A stretch of DNA of 64,000 bases, taken from contig CM052361.1 of NCBI GenBank assembly GCA_028551475.1, positions 1,743,501 through 1,807,500 of the forward strand. Direction: 5' to 3'. Positions 46,110 to 57,292 of this stretch are shown piece by piece; within the stretch, counting starts at the first letter, position 1, and every line of letters begins with the position of its first letter. The notes under the pieces were generated by a model that had not been told where the DNA came from, did no database searches, and saw only the letters and a program-made list of their open reading frames with translations. This DNA is from Casuarina equisetifolia (Eukaryota > Streptophyta > Magnoliopsida > Fagales > Casuarinaceae). A program made the translations under genes and the position numbers.

Positions 46110-46371
46110 CTTGGTGATTAGTTAAGAGGATTGAGCAGGAGCTTGAAGACGCAAAATTGGCACCTAAAGAAAGAAAACTCTTCCATGAAAGCTGTGTAAA
46201 TACAGTTTCATTGCTCGAGAAATCTATCAAAGGGCATGATAACAGTCGTGAGGGCAGTCTCAAGGATTTGGAGAAAAAGATTGAGGCAACTAAAGCTGAA
46301 ATGCAGTCATCTTCCTTAGCTCTCAAGTTAGGCTTTGACATTGCTGACCTTTACTCTAAGATTGCAATATA
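46110..46371 (+). pseudogene. SMC2 (condensin) exon fragment
   Basis: Starts after a TCTAG acceptor and contains VKRIEQELEDAKLAPKERK, then CVNTVSLLEKSIKGHD, SREGSLKDLEKKIEATKAEM. This is the coiled-coil arm just after the hinge of SMC2, an ATPase subunit of condensin. A missing base near 46120 (expected KLGELVKR) shifts the frame. After about 46310 the sequence departs from SMC2 and runs into SSLALKLGFDIADLYS and a stop, so only one exon is left. Confidence 0.8.
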
Positions 46372-46645
46372 ATTGTTTGTTAATGATTAGCCTTGAATTA
46401 CTCGGGGCCTAATCTTGCCGATTATGATTGTCAGATTTGTTTCATGCTGGCTACTTTAGGTCATATAATATATTTTACTTTATTGCATTGATGTTTTCTA
46501 ATATTCCAGTCCCTCTTCCTCCAGAAAACAATAGCTTTTGCTTTCAGTGGAGGGATATCTTTGGATAATGGCGTAGAACCATTCGTGATTGTCTTAAGAC
46601 TCCTGGCCTACCAGTTCTCAATCAAACACTGTTCTTTGTCTCGCA

Positions 46646-46740
46646 ATGGTAAATTTCCGGAAATTGCTTCTGCCTTTCACGCGGCTTCGAAATTTTCAGC
46701 TTTCCCACTTTTCGACGACGACTTGTGGGGAAGACGTTAA
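46646..46740. repeat. Resistance-gene upstream repeat, copy A (truncated)
   Basis: Matches about 51150-51240 and 51441-51530. Shared phrases are TTTCCGG(G)AAATTGCTTCTG, CACGCG(T/G)CTT and GACTTGTGGGGAAGACG. Similarity ends exactly at GGGAAGACG, where the pararetroviral sequence begins. Confidence 0.8.
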
Positions 46741-47500
46741 AGATTTTTGTGCTGTACGTTATACTTATGCTTTCAAAAAGAAGAACACAAAAAACATCTT
46801 AAAATTATTAGTGAAAGATTTCAAATAAATGGAATTATTCTATCTCTTAAGAAAATAGAAGTTGAAAAAGAATTTATTGAATTCTTAGGATTAGTTTTAA
46901 ATCAATCAAGTTTAAAACTTCAATTACACATTGTTTTCAAAATTAGAGAATTTCCTAAAAACATCAAGGATAAAAAGAAATTACAAAGGTTTTTAGGAAT
47001 TCTTAATTATAAAAGAAATTATATAAGGGATGTATCCATAAAGGAAACTCCTTTATTCGAAAAAGTTAAAATAAAGATATAGAATTCTTTTGGTCTAACA
47101 AAGACATAGAATTAATAAAATAAATTAAAAAATAATTTAATAATATTCCAAAAGTTTATTTTCCTCAACAAAGAGATAAACTTATTATTGAATTAAATGC
47201 TTCGAATTTTTACTGAAATTGTGTTTTAAAAGCAATTCCTAAAAATTTTAGCATGAATTTGAACAAGTTGGTATCAAAGGAATTTGATCTAAAAATGATC
47301 CTATTCCTAATAAACTTCAAAAAGAATAATTACTTCGTGAATATAATTCTAAAAAGTTTAAACTAAATGAAGATAATTATATAACTTTTGAAGAACTTTT
47401 GGATATTAAATTGAATATTAAAAATTTTCATATTTAAGTTGCTCCTGAAAATTTTATTGTTTGCACCAATATAAAGCTGTAAAGGTTTTTTTGACCGATG
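46741..47500 (+). pseudogene. Endogenous pararetrovirus relic: 3' end of RT and RNase H
   Basis: A short frame to 47082 contains the RT thumb/connection of Caulimoviridae: an HKKHLKIISERF-type helix, EFIEFLGLVLN and KKLQRFLGILNYKRNYI. After a stop, scattered RNase H pieces follow in broken frames (around YFPQQRDKLIIELNASNFY, and later EYNSKKFKLNEDNY), with many stops. The fragment begins just downstream of where the catalytic YxDD motif should be, so the main RT active site is absent. It is a dead integrated copy. Family level (petuvirus/florendovirus-like) is tentative. Confidence 0.8.
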
Positions 47501-48916
47501 TACAAAATATATTAATGGAAAGAGATTGATGTGATTCAATTTTTTCGTAGATTACTCATTTGAAATTGTATGTTTGAAGGGTACTAATAATATGATTACA
47601 AATTATATCAGTCAAAACCCAGGAGAAGAACTGCCAAGGCATTAACATCAAAAGTTACTGCATGGAGCCCAAACAAGGCAATTGAGTTACAATAATAAAA
47701 AAAACACGAATTCCCAATGGTGTATGTGGTATTTAAAGAATTCCAACCAAGCACCTATACTACTAGGGAAGCCTACGATGAGTACATAAATGGTTATGTA
47801 GGATTTATTTATCAACCATATCACTATATGGAAAAAGCTAAACAAGCTTTTATCATATATATACAAGTAGTAATAGCCAGGCACAAAACCAAATAGGTTG
47901 TTTTTGAAACTTCTGAACAAGATTTTTAAAAAGTCAAAGACTTCTATAATCCTAGAATGTGCTAGGAGATATATGAGGAGCTTAACAAGATTTGGAAATC
48001 CCAAATTATTGATAATAAAGCAAGCTTTAGGTAGCATATGTATGCATTTACTAGAGGAAATGCTAACCACAAAGTAAGATGTTAGCAAACTAAGAAGCCT
48101 TATATTCACTTGGTTAAACGAATCATAAAAAAAGAGCCTCTTAGTTTGATGAGACTAACGAGTTTCTCACCATTCATTCTAATTTTGATAACTTAGACAA
48201 GGATTATGAGTTAGAAAAAATCAAAAGGTTAAGCCTTTTTGAAAAAGCAAAAAGTTGCTTAACATGGAAAATTTACCAAGGAATTCAACAAAAAGTTGAA
48301 TTAGTAAAATTCCATTAAACACTAGAAAAAAGGCATTAGAATATAAACTTTGAAGATAGAATCCCAAATTTTAGGATTATGATAAACCATGAGGAATGAT
48401 CTGTATCAAATATTGAATGGGGCATTATTAACCAAGTAATTTTTCAAAGACTTGCAATAGAGGAATTAAAAGATTTCCCTACCATGATAAAAACTATAGT
48501 TTATGCCATTTTTAAAATCTTTGATAAGGAAACCTTTTGGATAACTAGTTCATTAGGATGGAGAAATTGTGAAAAATTGTCTCAGCCCTACTAAATTCGA
48601 GAACTTAAAAGTACTCAAGAAAGAAAATTTGAGTATCTCACTCTTAAGGATTCTTTTGACGTGGTTCAAAAAACTAATAATAGTGTTTATTAGATAGACA
48701 ATTTACTAGTTTTGTCCGATAAAGCCATTCAAACTAGAGAAAATCTTTTATAGTTTCTAATTGGAGGTGATTATTTGTCACTTCATTAAAAATTGACTAC
48801 ACTTGGATTTCCAAACAAATCTTGGAAGCAAAAACATTGCTTGAAAAATTGGCCACAAGATCATATTTTGATTTATCAAGCAACTGAAGCATTCCACGTC
48901 TGCTCACCTTCGTTGC
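47501..48916 (+). pseudogene. Decayed continuation of the pararetroviral relic
   Basis: AT-rich with many stops in all plus frames, yet with protein-like stretches (for example around 47750-48060 and 48630-48860). It is probably more viral polyprotein beyond recognition, or a nested insertion. The only long open frame (minus, 47687-48109) looks spurious. Confidence 0.35.
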
Positions 48917-49873
48917 TTGCCGGCAGTCTGGAAGGCACAGCTGTCCAGGCCGCAAATAAACCCCAGAAGTGTTAGCAATATTGGTTTTTTAACAACATAT
49001 TCGTCTGCCTCTTCTGGAGTCACTACCTCTTCGGAAGATTCTGGATTGTGTGCCACCATTGATTATGCTGCATCTGAAGAAATAATTCCACAGTATCTTC
49101 CACCGGATGATTACCATACTTGGTTTGAATGGTCATGCTCACCTTTTGATATTACTACACTAGGACCTTACCTCCCTTCCCCACCAGACAATTATCTTAA
49201 TGCTGTACAGTCCTATTATGCAGAGCAAGAAGAAGTTTTTCAACCAACAGTTGGGGTATCAGGAACCTTTGAGGTAGGAGAGTCATCAACACGTATGGTG
49301 CAGGAACTAGACACGCAATTCGACCCTTTCTACACTCAGGAACAAGTTGATCTCAATCCAGACATGTTTCCAGAGTTACTACCACAGCTGCATGTTCAAA
49401 TAAAAGAAGAGCCCGTATCTCCTGGGTTGTTTCAAGTGCAAGACTGTAACATTGAGCTTACAAACTGTCCACTTGAGATGGAAGAAGATTTCCCATTATA
49501 TGTTGCCCAAGCAATGAGTCTCGCCACTGACAAGCTAGTAAATAGTTTTAATTATGAAGATGTAGCTGTCTTTTCCTGGCTGGATTTGGAAGATAATGTG
49601 CAGTTGGATACTGCAACCTATGGTATAGGAGCTGACATTGATCTTGAAGAAATGGATGGTTATGCAACGTGCAACGTGGAAAACATATTTGAAGAGCAGT
49701 ATGGAACAACGGCTGGAACATGCACCATGGTAGAGCAAAGCATGGAAGAAGATCAACTTGTTGCTCTCGTAGCCTTGCAGGACTACGTTTCAATAACCTC
49801 AGAAACTGAGTTAGTAGGCTCTACGCATCATGATGAAAAGCTAGAGGAGAGAGGGCCCCACGGGTCTTGTTGA
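48917..49873 (+). CDS. Unidentified 318-codon open frame downstream of pararetroviral relic
   Basis: Stop-free for 318 codons in a region where everything upstream is riddled with stops. The first ATG is only at about codon 127, so the frame is either an exon, a remnant, or starts internally with about 190 aa. The product is very acidic and Ser/Thr/Pro-rich (TTYSSASSGVTTSSEDSG, PQYLPPDDYHTWFEW, LPSPPDNYLNAV). It contains VQIKEEPVSPG, a SUMO-type psi-K-x-E motif next to an SP site. No known domain seen. A possible second ORF of a florendovirus-like genome, or a host activator fragment. I cannot name it. Confidence 0.45.
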   Translation: MPAVWKAQLSRPQINPRSVSNIGFLTTYSSASSGVTTSSEDSGLCATIDYAASEEIIPQYLPPDDYHTWFEWSCSPFDITTLGPYLPSPPDNYLNAVQSYYAEQEEVFQPTVGVSGTFEVGESSTRMVQELDTQFDPFYTQEQVDLNPDMFPELLPQLHVQIKEEPVSPGLFQVQDCNIELTNCPLEMEEDFPLYVAQAMSLATDKLVNSFNYEDVAVFSWLDLEDNVQLDTATYGIGADIDLEEMDGYATCNVENIFEEQYGTTAGTCTMVEQSMEEDQLVALVALQDYVSITSETELVGSTHHDEKLEERGPHGSC

Positions 49874-49975
49874 AAGACTATTGTACAGAACCACTTGTAT
49901 TAAAGATAAGGTTCTCGCAAGTTGCTTATGTTACCAAGCAACTTGTAGTTTTGTTCTTTGTGAACTTTGTTGCCT

Positions 49976-49982
49976 ATATAAT
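49976..49982 (+). promoter_or_regulatory. TATATAA element, possible viral terminal promoter
   Basis: GCCTATATAATGG lies about 100 bp after the 318-codon frame. It is followed by ATAAGCAAGTAAAACACGAG. This placement (TATA box then polyadenylation-like sequence after the last ORF) fits the pregenomic-RNA promoter of plant pararetroviruses. Confidence 0.4.
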
Positions 49983-50280
49983 GGCATGGCATAATGTAAT
50001 CTATAAGCAAGTAAAACACGAGCTTTCTTAAGTTTCCTTGTACTTGCTTCGTTTACTCTCTCTCTTATGGTTCTTATTCAGTCATAATCATCCTGCTCCT
50101 AATCTTACTTATTATTGCAATATCTACCTTATTTTCTTTTATTTATCTTGAATATCATTTTCAATTAGAAGAACGGCAGCAGACCTGCTACTTTTACTTT
50201 TTGGGCAACAACTTCGACCTAACATTGAAAGGAGTATGAATACAACTTATTTTTACCAATTTCTAATCTCATTGCATTAG

Positions 50281-50775
50281 GGACGCACCGATTCTGATGG
50301 ATAATAAACCTTGCTTAACTATTTCACAAAAAAAAAAAGTTATTTTTGAGAATTTACATATTTCTTCAAACAAAAATAGACGAATATGAAGTGGAAAAGT
50401 TTTACTACCTAAAGGTTAGTCTCGAAACTGTTTTAGCCAAATCTTTAACGACGTTAATATCAATTGATTTTAATGAAGAAAAAATATTATGAATATCAAG
50501 CAATAGGCTATGTTATTCTAGACAAACATAAACAATCCTTCTTATTGTTGTTCTTGCCGTCAAATTGCTCAAACAGTTTAACCTATTACCAAAAACCTGC
50601 TTACAAAAGAGAATTTCAAGTAATATTTAGTAATTTAGATAACTCAAATTATTTTCAATACATTTAATTGTAATTTTACAAATTTTTTGCGTATAAAAAA
50701 TTTATCTTTTAAAAAAACGAGTTGTAAAGAAGAAACATTTTTTTTAATAAAAGATTTATAAATAAAAAGCCTGGA
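50281..50775. repeat. Direct repeat shared with 45018-45190, copy 2
   Basis: See the copy at 45018. AACTCAAATTATTTTCAATACA onward resembles 45052 onward. Confidence 0.65.
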
Positions 50776-50879
50776 TATTTATAAACAATTTTTACCAAAA
50801 ACTTATAGATATTTACCCACACTACAAGCATCCTCAAAATTTCTTAAGGTTTGACTACTTTCTCACGAAACTTAATGCT

Positions 50880-51560
50880 TTCCTGGCAAAGAAGTCCTAC
50901 TGCGGACTCTTTCGTTTCACACCGCAGCTTCGAGATTCTCAAAAACAATATGAACAAACGTTACTCTCATTGCAAGCAACCTTGAGATTTCTTCGAGTTG
51001 ACTACCTTTCAACAAACTCGATTGAGATAATGAACGGCTTCGAAATGGCGTCGGAACCCTCGAGAACTCCCGTGGAGTGATTGGTTCTGCTTCCGGGGAC
51101 ATATGTTAGCTTTCTGGAAAGCCGTGAGGCTTTTCTTTTCACCGACAACGGCAACTTTCCGGGAAATTGCTTCTGCCTTTCATGCGTCTTAGAAATTTTG
51201 AACTTTCCCTCTTTTCCACGATGACTTGTGGGGAAGACGACCCAGGTCCGACTAGCACTGCCCAGTTTCATAGAGGAAATTTCAGCTTCGCGTGACTCTC
51301 AAAAGAAATATGAACAGACCTTACTCTCGTTGCAAGCAACCTTAAGATTTCTTCAAGTTGACTGCTTTTCAACGAAGTCGATTGATGATGAACGCACCTC
51401 GAAATGGCGTGGGGAAATTGCTCTGCTTTTCACGGGACGATGGTAAGTTTCCGGGAAAGTGCTTCTGTCATTCACGCGTCTTAGAAATTCTAACTTTACC
51501 TTTTTTCCACGACGACTTGTGGGGAAGACGACCCACCTTCATCTACTACTGCCCAGGTTC
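50880..51560. repeat. Resistance-gene upstream repeat, tandem copies B and C
   Basis: Two head-to-tail units of roughly 0.3 kb (about 50920-51260 and 51280-51560). Both carry CAGCTTCG(A/C)G, AATATGAACA(A/G)AC, TTGCAAGCAACCTT, AGATTTCTTC(G/A)AGTTGACT, CTTCTG and GACTTGTGGGGAAGACGACC. A third, truncated copy lies at 46646-46740. They lie upstream of the TIR-NBS-LRR gene; any coding content is decayed. Confidence 0.75.
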
Positions 51561-51805
51561 GTACGGGAAACTTCTTGGAATTACCCACTTTTTCACAAAC
51601 TTGATTAATCCAAAAGTCTTTTTGATTATTATGATGATGAGTGCACTATGGGTCTCCACTGTTTCAGAGTCGCATCAAACCAGAGTGTAAGAAGTTACCC
51701 AAGACTCGACGCGACTTTGAAATGTCCACGAAATTTCAGACTACCACCAGACTCTTGCTTTTCCTTGGAATTTCCTTGCTCGCAACACTAAGTCCCATGG
51801 AGGAA

Positions 51806-51813
51806 TTATATAG
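51806..51813 (+). promoter_or_regulatory. Candidate TATA box of the TIR-NBS-LRR gene
   Basis: ATTATATAGAG about 95 bp upstream of the ATG at 51906. Confidence 0.45.
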
Positions 51814-51905
51814 AGCAATAACCCAACTTGCCAAGCCTTAAAAAAAGTTTGTGAGCCTCAAAGTCAGCAAACTAGCCTTGCACTCAACAAGCTCTTGAGT
51901 CTCCG

Positions 51906-54900
51906 ATGATGTTCTTGAGTACTCAGCTAGTCACCTCACCTTCGTCCACTTCAAACCCTCGGTGCACGTACGATGTTTTTTCCAGTTTTCACGGGAAAGA
52001 TGTTCGCCGTGGTTTTAGAAGCCACCTAATTGCTGCTTTGTCGCGGAAAGGCTTTACTGTCTTTACAGACGATAAAAGTTTGGAGCGCGGAGAAGATCTT
52101 GACGAAGAATTTTCCAAAGCAATACAAGAATCTCAATCTGCAGTCATCGTTTTTTCAGAGAACTATGCTTTCTCAAGATGGTGTTTAAGGGAGTTAGCCA
52201 TGATCGCAGAATGCAGGAGAGCAGAGAAACTGACGGTGGTCTTACCGGTTTTCTATCATGTGGAACCTTCTCTCGTGAGAAACCAGTTGGGAACTTTTGC
52301 AGATGCCTTTGCCGAACATATCAAAGACCCTAAGGTTGATAAAAAAGAGATTGAAACCTGGAGAGCTGCTTTGAGAGAAGTGGGTAAGCTTGCTGGATGG
52401 CATGTACGTGATGACAGGTATTATTATTTTTCATTTGCTGCAACAAACTTGGTCCCTTTTTTCACCAATTTTGTTTGCTTTCTTATTCAAACAAAGCGAT
52501 GCCAACTTGCAAATTGCTTGGAATTCGGTCTTAGCTAGTTTTTTTTTTTTTCCTTTTCCTTTTTTCTCTCAGGTCTGAAGCAAAAGTCGTTGAGAAAATC
52601 AATCAACTTTTATTGCTTAAATTGAGTCATAACTCTTCAACTATCTCTGAAGGTCTTGTTGGAGTAAAATCCAAAGTGGAAGAAGTGATAACCCTTCTTT
52701 GCATTGGGGGTGATTATGATGTTCGCTACGTGGGGATTTGTGGTATGGGTGGTATTGGTAAGACAACTATTGCAGAAGAAGTTTATAAAACAATTTCTTC
52801 TCAATACGAGACTAGTTGCTTTCTTGTTTGTGATAGTCAAGAAGTTGGAGACGCTCATTTGGTTTATTTACAAAAACAACTTCTTTCTAAGCTCCTAAGT
52901 TATAACAAAATAGATGTATGGAATCGTCACGAAGGTACAAACTTGATAGCAAATAGATTGGCCCATAAAAAAGCTTTTATTGTTCTTGACAATGTAGATC
53001 AAGAAAAACAAATAAAAGCTTTAGTAGGGACTCGAAAATGGTTTGGTCCAGGAAGCAAAATCCTTATAACAAGTAGAGATTGTCATTTGTTAGCTCAATA
53101 TGTAGACAATGTTTATCAAGTTGAGGAGTTGTGCGACAATGAAGCTTTACAACTTTTTAGTTGGAAAGCCTTTAAGAAACCCTTTCCTAATAAACTTTTT
53201 GTAGAAATTTCTAAAGATATTACGGATTGTGCTAAAAGACTTCCTTTAGCTATTGAAGTTTTTGCATCCTCCCTATATGGTGAAACATCAATAGATTTTT
53301 GGAAGAGTGCTCGAGACCAATTTAAGGAAAATGTCGATTCAAATATTTTACAAAAGCTAATATTAAGTTTTAATAGATTGGAGGATATTCAGAAACAGTT
53401 GTTTCTAGATATTGCATGTTTTTTTAAGTACCAACCTTTAAACAGTATTTTGGCTATATTGGAAAGCTTTGGTTACAATCCAAACTACAATATTAAAGTT
53501 CTTGAACGAAAATCACTTCTGAAGACTTCAATGCCAAGAGGTTTGAATATGCATGATATGTTGGTACAAGTTGGTCAGCAAATAGTGGATCAAGAGTCTC
53601 TAAGAGAGCCTGGAAAACGTAGTAGATTATGGCGTTATGAAGATATTATTCACGTATTAAAAAATAATGATGTAAGTGGATACCAACATAGAGAAATATG
53701 TTTTTCTTCCAATTGTTCTAATTATTTATTAAATATTTGCACTCCACTGATATCATTTTACTTGGATTCTAGGATATTGTTGCAGTTGAAGCCTTTTGCC
53801 TAAAGTTAAAAGAGAATGCATGGTATGAAGTTCCGGAGCAAGTGAGTTTGGAAGCCTTTATGAATATGAAAAGGCTAAGAATGATTGAGATTTTTCCTAG
53901 CAGATTTGGCCCAATAGGCAACTTTGACACCATAAAATGGTTTGGAGATCCTTCCAAATTCATGCTAACTAATAAATTATGTTACATAAATTGGTTTAAA
54001 TATCCTTTGAAATCCTTGCCAACCACTTTCCAGCCAAATGATCTTGTTGAACTCATATTGCACCACAGCCACATTGAAAAATTGTGGGACGGAAGAAAGG
54101 TAATTTTTTTTTTAGCTAATACAAATGCACTTTCTTCTTCTTCTTCTTCTTCTTTAATTTCCTTTTCCTTATACCTTTATTTATTTTCTTATCATACAGA
54201 GACTTCAAAAGTTACAGTGCATTGACTTGTCTTATTCAGAAAACTTGATCGAGATACCTGATTTTACAGAAATGCCTAATTTAAAAGAATTAGTGCTTCG
54301 AAGTTGTAAACAATTAAAAGAGGTCCACCAATCCGTTGGATCTCTTAAACGGTTGAAAACTTTGGATCTAGATTTTTGTGAAAATCTCCAAAATCTTCCA
54401 GATATGGGTATGATGCTATCTTTGGAAAGGCTTCGTTTGAAAAAGACTAAGATAGAAACATTACCATCATCAGTTATGAGTTTGTCATCTCTTAAATCTC
54501 TTGACTTATTTGGTTGCCAAAAGCTTAAGGAAATTCCACAAAACTGGGGCGGTGTGGAATCTTTAGAGTTCTTGATGTTAACGGCAACCGGGTTAAAAGA
54601 ATTACCACCTTCCATGGTATCTTTGAAGAAACTCAAACGCTTATTCATAAATGATATATTCTCAAAACCGGCTACCTTGTTGCTTCCTACATCCTTCTTA
54701 GGTTTAAGTTCTTTAACTCACTTATCTTTGATTTATTGCAATTTATCGGATGAAACAATTCCTAATGATCTTTGGAGCTTAACGCTGGATTACTTAGTGC
54801 TTTCCGGAAACAAACTTACAAAAATTCCCCAACTTCCCAAGTGTCGGGTACTATTGTTGAATGACAATAATAGCCTTCGGATGTTGCCAAAGCTCCCACT

Positions 54901-56213
54901 GCACCTTTACTACTTGGAATTAAAAAATTGTCCATTGTTAGACACATTTTACATGGATATGTGGAATTCAAATGAAATGTTGTGGACTAGCGATAGCAGT
55001 ATTGAGGAAATATATTTTGGTTCTGATGGCGAACCCTACAAGATGCTGCAGCTGCACCCGAAAAGTCCTTCGTGGTTTCACGGGTTTCCTCCAATTCCAA
55101 GTCCGGTACTCTTCCTTTAAACGCATCTTTATAGCGTTGTTTGAAATAAATAAGAGCTACGGCTTAAATATGATATCGGTAGTTCTAAAATTTGACAATT
55201 AATGATTTTGTCTTCTTAATTTTTATTTTCAGGCTCGGATAGCATGGGGCCCAACACAAGGAAATGAAATCCCGGGGTGGTTCAAGCAGAGAAGCAATAG
55301 TTCCTCTATTATGAAAGTTCAAATTTGCGAGGATGTGAATGAGAAATTAAAAGCACTGGCTCTGTTAATTGTTTATGAGGTCCGTGAGGCTGATCCCTCT
55401 GAAAGAAAACGAAAAGTTAGAAACCTGGATAAGCATGAAAATTCAAATTATAGAGGATTTTATCGGAGGAATCCTACTTTTCCCGAGATTGTCTGTCAAT
55501 TGCAATTCAATGGAGATCATCTTCCAACAAGAGAAGCAGCTTATCATCATCTTCCAAGAAGGTTAGTTTTTGTCCTTCGTGCTCCTTATGTTACTTCCAA
55601 TGGGCTACACGGGATTTGGGTGGTCATACCTATTCCAGACAACTTAGGACTAACCACTTCACACAACTTGGGAGCAACTACGTCGCGGGTTAGAGGGAGC
55701 AGGGTTGAGGCTTCGATTGAAATAAGCAGCCGGAATGTGGATGTGAAGGAGTTTGGGGTGGGTTTAGTACAAGAACATGATGTTACAGAGTGTTCTGAAG
55801 TTCTAAGAGGCATTTCTCCAAATGGTTTCGCTTCAACGATCCTAGAGGAAGGTTTTTCTAATCTCCCGAGACTCCAAGTCATAGGCCCTCTTAAAGATGC
55901 TTGTCATAGGGAATTTCGTAAGCGCCGTAGGGCACGACGGGTAAAATCCAATGTTTTTTCTTTTTTAAATAATAATCTTTTTTTTCTTTTCCCTCTTTCT
56001 CTATTACGATAAAAATTACAACAACTCTCCATTAAGCAAAATGGCCCTTTCTTCATTTTCTAATATCCTATGATACAGACGTCAAATTCAACTCACCCGC
56101 TTTTGCGCCTTGGACCAATCGCCCGGACGGCCTTGTTTCGACATCTCTTAAAGCGGAAGCATCATCAGAATCTCGACCGCTCAACCCTCCGTGGCAGCCG
56201 TCAATGGGATTAG
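51906..56213 (+). CDS. TIR-NBS-LRR (TNL) disease resistance protein with post-LRR C-JID domain
   Basis: Six exons in phase: 51906-52417, 52573-53671, 53773-54099, 54200-55105, 55233-55940, 56079-56213; 1228 aa. TIR (about 20-165): YDVFSSFHGKDVRRGF, with the catalytic Glu expected in SRWCLRELA. NB-ARC: P-loop GMGGIGKTT, kinase-2 KKAFIVLDNVD, RNBS-B GSKILITSRD, a GLPLA box that reads RLPLAIEV, and MHD in LNMHDMLVQ. LRRs run from exon 3 to exon 4 (LKRLKTLDLDFCENLQNLP, LSSLKSLDLFGCQKLKEIP). Exon 5 starts the C-JID with QGNEIPGWF. The tail is Arg/Lys-rich. TNLs sense pathogen effectors and signal through TIR NADase activity and EDS1. All splice sites are canonical and no lesion is seen, so it is probably functional. 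Two ATGs are adjacent at the start. Confidence 0.92.
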
Positions 56214-57292
56214 AGAAACACTCTCTTTAGCCCACTCCACCGCTTGTGCCCCAGATGCCCGAATTAATGATGAGAGAGTACAACTTCCGGTTCCAATCGA
56301 GAACTGGCCAGAGCTCCTGTTAAAGAGGCAATCAAAATTCTGGTGATGGTGGGTCCCGGTAGAATAATCACAGAATCCCTCGTGGGTGAGTATTGCTCTC
56401 CCTTGCCGGAGTTTGCAAGATCGAAATATCAGATAAGAAGGTAAATATGGAGTTGAAGTACTATAGTTAACGATTTTTTTTTCTTCTTGATTTTTATCTT
56501 TTAGGACAAGGAAGGTTATGCAACATCAGCAGCACGGCGCCTCCTACGCAAGGATGTGAAAAAAAATCCCAAAGTGGTTCAACTGGAGAAGTAATAATTC
56601 CTTCACAAAACTTCACATTTGCGTGGATATATATAGAATGTGGACAAAGAGATATTTTTCTTTTTCTTTCATACCTCTAAAGTCACTCAAGTTGGGCTAG
56701 TAGAAGAACATGATGTTACAAGTGGAGTAAAGTTCGACGCGGCATTTCTTCTTGCAACTTGAATTCAGAGATTCCCAATGGGTTTTTTCTCGGACGTGGT
56801 TTTTAAAGGTCCTTGGCGTTGTTTAAGAGGTTGATTCGAGCAAAAGAAATGTGCTCCATATAGCAGCATGTCAAGGGAAAATTCAATCAAATGATAAAGT
56901 TTTATTCTGACTTTCTCTTATTTGTGTGTTAGAATTCTGCAAAACTTCTGAAATAAATACATAAGACAATTGAGCTAATGAGAATGTTAATAGTGCATGA
57001 CAAGTAGTAGTTTTTCTCTTTTTCCATCTCTTTGCGTGGGATTTTGTATTCTTCTTTGATACTTTTCCATGTGGTTTTCATTTTTTGCTATGCGGTTTTG
57101 GAGGCATTGGCTTCCCACCAAAAAAGTGTAGAACTGTTCTGAAATGGAAAGGAATGCAGACAGTAGCTTGTGTATTTGCTTTCGAAACAGTAGCTTGTTA
57201 GATTGGTTAGTCATTGCATCAAAATTGCTCCACAATCTAGTACCTTTTGTCAGCTAAGCTATAGAGGGAATCATGATTTATTACAATTTTAG
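56214..57292. other. Downstream region of the TNL gene
   Basis: Contains the TNL 3' UTR, a decayed duplicate of its exon 5 (separate entry) and AT-rich DNA up to the SMC2 fragment. No additional gene. Confidence 0.5.
56465..56830 (+). pseudogene. Decayed partial copy of the TNL C-JID exon
   Basis: Intron end TTTTTATCTTTTAGG, then phrases parallel to exon 5: GGTTCAACTGGAGAAGTAATA against GGTTCAAGCAGAGAAGCAAT, CACATTTGCGTGGATAT, and later GTAGAAGAACATGATGTTACA against GTACAAGAACATGATGTTACA. Frames are broken and sections are missing. It is the remnant of a tandem TNL duplication. Confidence 0.75.

Noticed and set aside
47687..48109. 140-codon minus-strand frame rich in Leu/Ile/Phe
   Set aside because: Typical chance frame in AT-rich DNA. 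The protein-like signal in this stretch is on the plus strand.
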